A DNA stretch of 8,509 nucleotides. Source: a bacterium. GTDB lineage: Bacteria > Vulcanimicrobiota > Vulcanimicrobiia > Vulcanimicrobiales > SCRA01. Location: the NCBI GenBank assembly GCA_004298675.1, contig SCRI01000005.1:1-8509 (forward strand), given 5' to 3'. The notes below the pieces were generated by a model. It ran no database searches. It had not been told where the DNA came from and worked only from the letters and a program-made list of their open reading frames with translations. Shown piece after piece: positions 5,419 to 8,509 of this stretch. The position numbers were made by a program, and so were the translations under genes. Within the stretch, counting starts at the first letter, position 1. Each line of letters opens with the position of its first letter.

Positions 5419-5436
5419 CGCTATACTAGGTGTATG
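5419..5436 (+). promoter_or_regulatory. Dyad promoter motif copy E
   Basis: TATACT (5422-5427), spacer AGG, then TGTATG (one mismatch). The extended -10 TG is CG here. The expected start A5434 is the first base of an ATG opening an 11-codon frame. Confidence 0.55.
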
Positions 5437-5469
5437 GGTGCTGGGCAGTCTGGCTGTCCTTCCGCTTGA
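5434..5469 (+). CDS. Leaderless 11-aa leader ORF of unit E
   Basis: MGAGQSGCPSA, from the predicted transcription start to TGA 5467-5469. The stop lies within the GAGAGGAG Shine-Dalgarno region of the next gene, 13 nt before its ATG, a good distance for re-initiation. Short enough to be chance; supported by the repeated arrangement. Confidence 0.33.
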   Translation: MGAGQSGCPSA

Positions 5470-5482
5470 GAGAGGAGCACGC

Positions 5483-5692
5483 ATGAGCGCTCCTGTTGAG
5501 AGGATTCGCGCCGAGTTGCGGATGGTCGTCGACGCCGGCCGCGATGCGCGTGCGGAGCGTGCTCTGCTGGCGGTGTTGGATGAGTGTGACAGCCGGTGGT
5601 GTTACGACGGTACCGGGCATCCGGAGGACGAGGCGGTGAACGAGGTCGTTCGGGCAGTTCGGGCCGCCGTAGTGCGCGCGTGGGAGGGTTAG
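5483..5692 (+). CDS. Small acidic/amphipathic protein, 69 aa, unknown function
   Basis: Shine-Dalgarno GAGAGGAG (5469-5476) lies 6 nt before ATG 5483. The product is two amphipathic helices (about 4-36 and 49-66) joined by a short loop with C35, C40 and a DGTGHPEDE turn. No family is recognised. First full gene of unit E; the next gene starts 2 nt after its stop. An alternative upstream start at 5438 would overlap the motif and is not favoured. Confidence 0.65.
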   Translation: MSAPVERIRAELRMVVDAGRDARAERALLAVLDECDSRWCYDGTGHPEDEAVNEVVRAVRAAVVRAWEG

Positions 5693-5694
5693 GG

Positions 5695-6222
5695 ATGAGT
5701 AATGGGGGCATGATGGGAGTCGAGCACGACCTGGGGCAACGCCTTCGCGCTTTGGCCGAACGCTGGAAAGATCTGCGCAGCATAGCCGCGGCGACGTTCC
5801 CATCACCACCGGCACGAGTTGCGCCGTTTATCGAGGCCGTGCAAGAAGCCGCCGACGCGATCGAGCGCCTCCAGCGCGACCTGGATGCGGCCCGCCGTAT
5901 GGCGGCGCGCTTCGAAGCCTCATTCATCGCCGCGGATGAGAGCGGGCGTCGCTATGCGCGTCGGGCGGACGCCGCCGAGCGGCAACGTGACGGGATGACC
6001 TCTGAGATCGAGGACCTGCAACGGCGTGTCCAGATCGGGCACGAGGAGCGAGCTGCGTTTCGGCGCGAGATCGACCGCCTACGTCGCCCCGTTGCGATCG
6101 ACGTCGAGGGCCTCGCGCTTGCTATCCACGGCGCGTACGAGCATGAATGCGGCGACGGTGCTCAGTGCCGCGCCATTGCTCGCGCTGCCGCTGGTGTGAT
6201 TTGTGCGAAGGTGAAGGAGTGA
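5695..6222 (+). CDS. Coiled-coil protein, 175 aa, unknown function
   Basis: Shine-Dalgarno GGGAGGG (5682-5688, inside the previous gene) lies 6 nt before the ATG. Residues about 45-140 are rich in Ala, Arg, Glu and Leu with heptad-like spacing (AADAIERLQRDLDAARRM, EIEDLQRRV, REIDRLRR), indicating a long coiled coil. The C-terminal part contains H142, C150 and C157 in an Ala-rich helix (HECGDGAQCRAIARAA), perhaps a small metal or disulfide site. Such proteins are common as phage genes of unknown role. No catalytic motif is seen. A long minus-strand frame overlapping it is a shadow. Confidence 0.7.
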   Translation: MSNGGMMGVEHDLGQRLRALAERWKDLRSIAAATFPSPPARVAPFIEAVQEAADAIERLQRDLDAARRMAARFEASFIAADESGRRYARRADAAERQRDGMTSEIEDLQRRVQIGHEERAAFRREIDRLRRPVAIDVEGLALAIHGAYEHECGDGAQCRAIARAAAGVICAKVKE

Positions 6223-6273
6223 GGCTCGCGGAGACCCAGGCGCGGGCGCGTTACGTGTTACGTGGAGGATAGC

Positions 6274-6519
6274 GTGACGGGAACAGTTTTCGCGCGCGCC
6301 TATGGCGGTCGTCGCTGGCATGCTTTCGCCCCGTGGTATGCACGCGGAGAGACTTCGTTGTGCGGCGAGATGGGGGTTGCCCTGATCAATGATAGGCCAC
6401 TCCATGGCGAAGCCGCATTCCTCTCCAAGCTCGGGTGCAAGAAGTGTCAACGCGCATACTCCCGCCACACGCGTACGACGACCGAGGGCGTTCAAGGGAT
6501 CTCTGGAGATGAGGAATGA
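6274..6519 (+). CDS. Small zinc-finger-like phage-type protein, 81 aa
   Basis: GTG 6274 is chosen for the GGAGG at 6264-6268 with 5-nt spacing; an in-frame GTG at 6262 lies within that site. The protein has the pattern WHAF...TSLCG...CKKC, with H16, C30, C55 and C58 as likely zinc ligands, followed by a basic tail. Small proteins with WH-x(n)-TxCG-x(n)-CxxC are common in actinophage-like genomes and have no established function. The TGA stop overlaps the ATG of the deaminase gene (ATGA at 6516-6519), so both are likely made together. Confidence 0.68.
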   Translation: MTGTVFARAYGGRRWHAFAPWYARGETSLCGEMGVALINDRPLHGEAAFLSKLGCKKCQRAYSRHTRTTTEGVQGISGDEE

Positions 6520-6977
6520 TGCCAGCCTCAGCTGCTGTAGACGCGGCCCTACGTGCATCCCAAGCGTCTCCTTGCCGGAGCAAGCGCGGCGTAGCGATCT
6601 GGCGAGGTGACACCGTCCTTGGCGTCGGCCATAATCGTCAACCCGGCGGCTTCCGTTGCACGGGAGACGATGCGTGTAAAGCCTCTTGCGCGCGCACCGC
6701 AATCCACGCGGAGCAGGCCGCGCTCCTTTCCTCCACCGGCGGCATTCGCGGGGCAGAGATGCTCCATGTGAAGACCGTTGACGGGTTACTCGTCCCGAGC
6801 GGAGGTCCGTCGTGCTTGGAGTGCAGTAAGCTCCTCCTTGAGGCCGGCATCGCTGGGATGTGGCTCTATCATGAGGACGGGTGGCGACGCTACGATGCGC
6901 TCGACTTCCACACGGCCACCCTTAAGCACCACGGGCTGCCGGTGGTCAGGTCGGTAGCTCCTGGCGGGCGCGTTTAG
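6516..6977 (+). CDS. Cytidine/dCMP-deaminase-superfamily protein
   Basis: 153 aa. H64-A-E66 followed by P98-S-C100-x2-C103 is the HAE...PxxC zinc-hydrolase signature of the CDA superfamily: H64, C100 and C103 bind zinc and E66 shuttles the proton. Extra cysteines before the motif (C48, C54, C58 in CTGDDACKASC) could bind a second zinc, as in some dCMP deaminases and their phage relatives. The substrate (free dCMP/cytidine or a nucleic-acid base) cannot be told from sequence. Start ATG 6516 overlaps the previous stop and has GGAG at 6505-6508; ATG 6519 is an alternative. The motif order is complete, so it is probably active. It sits next to an ASCH protein, hinting at nucleotide metabolism or modification. 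Confidence 0.85.
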   Translation: MMPASAAVDAALRASQASPCRSKRGVAIWRGDTVLGVGHNRQPGGFRCTGDDACKASCARTAIHAEQAALLSSTGGIRGAEMLHVKTVDGLLVPSGGPSCLECSKLLLEAGIAGMWLYHEDGWRRYDALDFHTATLKHHGLPVVRSVAPGGRV

Positions 6978-6978
6978 C

Positions 6979-7524
6979 ATGAAAGCCCTGTCCGTCCGCC
7001 AGCCGTGGGCGTACGCGATTCTCCGCCTTGGCAAGTCGGTCGAGAACCGCACCTGGCCGCTCAGGTTGCGCACGCCGTTTGAGTGCGTCATCCATGCCGG
7101 GAAGGCTTGGGGTCGAAGCGAGCGACTCGACCTCGAGGATCTACGGCAGCGGTACGCGATCGCCGACGAGCTCGCGCTCGGCTCGTTACTCGGCATCGTC
7201 ACGGTCACAGGCTGTGTTACGGCGCCGCGCGACGAGCGCGACGGGGAGTGGTTCTGCGGTCCGTATGCGTTTACGCTTGAGAACCCCCGACCATTCGCAG
7301 AGCCGATTCCCTGGAAGGGCGCATTAGGCTTCTTCGACATCGAGATTCCTGCTCACGCCGCGCCGGCGACGGCCGCCGAAGCATGCTCGTGCCGCTGCGT
7401 TCGCTGCGCCCGATTGCGCGGTGCGCCGTCGCCCGCTCACAACGGCCCCTGCTCCTGCAGTACGCACGGTGGTCAGGCGCCGCTTCCGGATCTAGGGGTG
7501 CGGCCGTGCTTGGTGGACCTCTGA
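6979..7524 (+). CDS. ASCH-domain protein with Cys-rich C-terminal extension
   Basis: 181 aa. Residues 1-122 are an ASCH domain: the N-terminal KALSVRQPWAYAI, the signature G18-K-x-x-E22-N-R24, the VIHAGKAW strand, a GIVTVTGCV strand and the closing PWKGALGFFD. ASCH proteins have a PUA-like fold and bind RNA or nucleotides; the bacterial member YqfB hydrolyses N4-acetylcytidine. The exact role here is unknown. After residue 130 comes a tail absent from typical ASCH proteins, with C136, C138, C140, C143, C158, C160 and C177. It may be a metal-binding extension or result from a frame change near 7370. The start lies 1 nt after the deaminase stop with a weak Shine-Dalgarno site. Confidence 0.85.
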   Translation: MKALSVRQPWAYAILRLGKSVENRTWPLRLRTPFECVIHAGKAWGRSERLDLEDLRQRYAIADELALGSLLGIVTVTGCVTAPRDERDGEWFCGPYAFTLENPRPFAEPIPWKGALGFFDIEIPAHAAPATAAEACSCRCVRCARLRGAPSPAHNGPCSCSTHGGQAPLPDLGVRPCLVDL

Positions 7525-7607
7525 TGCCCCGACTCGGCGCTGCAGGCGCTCCTTGCCAGCGCTTCACATTAGTGGCAGCATATCGTTGCCCGCGCTGCCG
7601 AACATAG
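7524..7607 (+). CDS. 27-aa Cys microprotein
   Basis: Begins within the ASCH stop (TGATG at 7522-7526) with a GGTGG-type Shine-Dalgarno site at 7511-7515. Product MPRLGAAGAPCQRFTLVAAYRCPRCRT: C11 plus a C-terminal CPRC, like half of a zinc ribbon. The overlap and Shine-Dalgarno site favour real translation, but the size allows chance. It closes unit E; a strong hairpin follows. Confidence 0.42.
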   Translation: MPRLGAAGAPCQRFTLVAAYRCPRCRT

Positions 7608-7621
7608 GTAAACGATGACCT

Positions 7622-7655
7622 CACGATCCTCCACCTACCGTGGAAAGCGATCGTG
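7622..7655 (+). terminator. Two-step hairpin after unit E
   Basis: Outer stem CACGATC (7622-7628) with GATCGTG (7649-7655), inner stem CCAC (7631-7634) with GTGG (7640-7643). It is the most elaborate hairpin in the window and starts 15 nt after the last stop of the unit. No U-tract. Confidence 0.4.
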
Positions 7656-7829
7656 ACCACCTGGTGCTCGTGCCTGGTGCTGTGGTGGGTACGTGGCCGA
7701 CCGCTATGCCGCCGCTGGCGAGCTTGGCAGCGACCATTGCCCTAAGATATCCCCGGCATCGTTCACCCCTTGCGACGACGGAGACGTCCATCCTCGACCG
7801 CCGCTGCCCACGCACGCGGACCCACTTCC
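7656..7829. other. Gap without a supported gene
   Basis: A plus-strand frame is open across this stretch from 7640 into the last complete gene, but it has no start signal and would run through motif F, so I do not call it. No repeat, RNA gene or Shine-Dalgarno-led frame is evident. It probably serves as spacer and regulatory DNA before copy F. Confidence 0.4.
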
Positions 7830-7847
7830 TGATACACTTACGGTATG
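7830..7847 (+). promoter_or_regulatory. Dyad promoter motif copy F (degenerate)
   Basis: Extended -10 TG-A-TACACT (7830-7838), spacer TAC, then GGTATG. Two mismatches to the core, but the spacing and the ATG at the expected start (A7845) are kept. Confidence 0.5.
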
Positions 7848-7913
7848 GTGTTCACGAGGCGCGGATCTTCTCTCGGTGCCTCTGCAGATGCCATGCCCAC
7901 CTCGCACCCGTAG
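7845..7913 (+). CDS. Leaderless 22-aa leader ORF of unit F
   Basis: MVFTRRGSSLGASADAMPTSHP, from the predicted transcription start to TAG 7911-7913. It ends 26 nt before the GTG of the next gene and 11 nt before that gene's Shine-Dalgarno site. No similarity to the other leader peptides. Supported mainly by the repeated arrangement. Confidence 0.3.
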   Translation: MVFTRRGSSLGASADAMPTSHP

Positions 7914-7939
7914 CCAACGCCGATGAGGAGCAACCTTCT

Positions 7940-8362
7940 GTGTTGATCACCGCCGCGGCCTCTATGGCTTCCTGCACTCATGCGCGCGCCCGAGCACTGG
8001 CGCTCCATTGCCGCGTCCTTCGCTTCTTCTTCTCCTGGCCTTTGTCTGTCCGGCGCTTCATTGCTGCCTACGACCGCCTACCTGTGACGGAGCCTTTAGG
8101 CAGCTCCGCCGACGATCTCATCGTCCTACACACCGACGGCACCATCTCTCTCGAGACTACCTACTCGCTCGGCGGAAACGACCATGCCTATTCCTATGCC
8201 GAGACCGAAGGTGTGGATGTACTTGTTACAGCGAGCGGCGACGACCCGCGTCCGTGCCCCTGGCGCGTGGCTGCCTACATCGCGCTAGGCCTCTACGTCG
8301 ATCCGCTGATCTCCGTGTTTCGGGCCCTGGAGTGTAGCCTGCATAGAACGCACAGGCACTAG
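7940..8362 (+). CDS. Hypothetical protein, 140 aa
   Basis: Not recognised. GTG 7940 is chosen for GAGGAG at 7925-7930 (9-nt spacing); TTG 7943 and ATG 7964 are alternatives. The N-terminal 30 residues contain Cys/His/Arg-rich sequence leading into an aromatic stretch (RFFFSWPL, 28-35). Residues 55-100 look like a compact beta-rich domain (DDLIVLHTDGTISLETTYS... GVDVLVTASGDD). The last 30 residues include a hydrophobic helix (AAYIALGLYVDPLISVFRAL), possibly membrane-associated, and a His/Arg tail. The frame is open further upstream, but that part crosses motif F and has no start signal. Confidence 0.5.
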   Translation: MLITAAASMASCTHARARALALHCRVLRFFFSWPLSVRRFIAAYDRLPVTEPLGSSADDLIVLHTDGTISLETTYSLGGNDHAYSYAETEGVDVLVTASGDDPRPCPWRVAAYIALGLYVDPLISVFRALECSLHRTHRH

Positions 8363-8401
8363 CACGTTTGCCTGGCATACGCACCACGCGCGGAGGCATA
8401 G

Positions 8402-8509
8402 GTGCCAACCGCCGCCCGGTTAGCCCGTACCGCCGGTCCACACGATTGCCCACTGGACGTCCGACAGGCCTTCGCACGCGCCCTGGATGGCGCCCACTAT
8501 TTCCTGCCC
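8402..8509 (+). CDS. Partial gene running off the window end
   Basis: GTG 8402 follows GGAGG (8392-8396) with 5-nt spacing, and the frame stays open for 36 codons to the window edge (VPTAARLARTAG...CPLDVRQAFARALDGAHYFLP). The strong Shine-Dalgarno site and its place 39 nt after the previous stop support a real gene of unit F. The visible N-terminus has no recognised domain. Confidence 0.5.
   Translation, partial: MPTAARLARTAGPHDCPLDVRQAFARALDGAHYFLP

Noticed and set aside
5421-5927. Minus-strand open frames over 5421-5927, 6079-6702 and 7271-7660
   Set aside because: Low-complexity Arg/Pro/Ser products without start signals, lying over well-supported plus-strand genes.
7615-7656. 13-codon ORF from ATG 7615
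   Set aside because: Weak start signal and it lies across the hairpin at 7622-7655; probably chance.
397-7847. Reading the six motif copies as a CRISPR or tandem repeat array
   Set aside because: The copies are about 18 bp, irregularly spaced by hundreds to thousands of bases, and separated by genes.
397-7847. Reading the motif as a single-subunit (T7-like) phage RNA polymerase promoter
   Set aside because: It fits a bacterial extended -10 box well and is partly symmetric, unlike those promoters. No such polymerase gene is in the window, although it could lie elsewhere.
7640-7939. Upstream extension of the last complete gene
   Set aside because: No Shine-Dalgarno-led start and it runs through motif F. 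GTG 7940 with GAGGAG is better supported.

Overview
This is a GC-rich window in which every gene I can support lies on the + strand. Genes are small and tightly packed, with ATGA or TGATG stop/start overlaps and many short cysteine-containing proteins. There are no rRNA, tRNA, ribosomal-protein or central-metabolism genes. The recognisable enzymes are an HTH-fused DNA methyltransferase, a dCMP/cytidine-deaminase-like protein and an ASCH-domain protein. This is the profile of a phage or other mobile element's early/accessory region in a high-GC bacterium. No virion, integrase or replication gene is present, so phage versus plasmid stays open. I cannot name the host. Genes start either from GGAGG-type Shine-Dalgarno (SD) sites or, at least once, apparently leaderless.

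The organising feature is a dispersed promoter-like motif, consensus TGNTATACTNNNAGTATG, found six times: 397-414, 1460-1477, 3301-3318, 4978-4995, 5419-5436 and 7830-7847. It combines an (often extended) -10 box with an imperfect dyad. The base seven positions after the -10 box, the expected transcription start, is in five of six copies the A of an ATG. The copies divide the window into units. Unit A: HELIH membrane protein (412-996), 33-aa peptide (1011-1112), zinc-finger protein (1148-1378). Unit B: small conserved-looking protein (1506-1790), Cys protein (1812-2093), DNA methyltransferase (2090-3190). Unit C: 38-aa leader ORF, basic DNA-binding-like protein (3429-3821), membrane protein (3818-4648), possible nucleotidyltransferase remnant (4629-4838). 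Unit D: 14-aa leader ORF, small HTH protein (5034-5219). Unit E: 11-aa leader ORF, then six genes from 5483 to 7607, including the deaminase and ASCH protein. Unit F: 22-aa leader ORF, unknown protein (7940-8362), and a gene running off the window end (8402 onward).

Each unit is preceded by a hairpin that could end the previous transcript, although none has a U-tract. In unit A the leaderless ORF is the main gene. In C and D the leaderless ORF is a micro-ORF whose stop overlaps the next start (ATGA). In E and F it stops just before an SD-led gene. Copy B has ATA instead of ATG and is a perfect palindrome with 10-bp arms, which suggests the motif is also a protein operator. The most interesting hypothesis is therefore a shared regulon in which one element-encoded or host factor controls all units through an operator lying over the -10 box and start site, with translated leader peptides coupling to the downstream genes. 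Functions of most small proteins are unknown.
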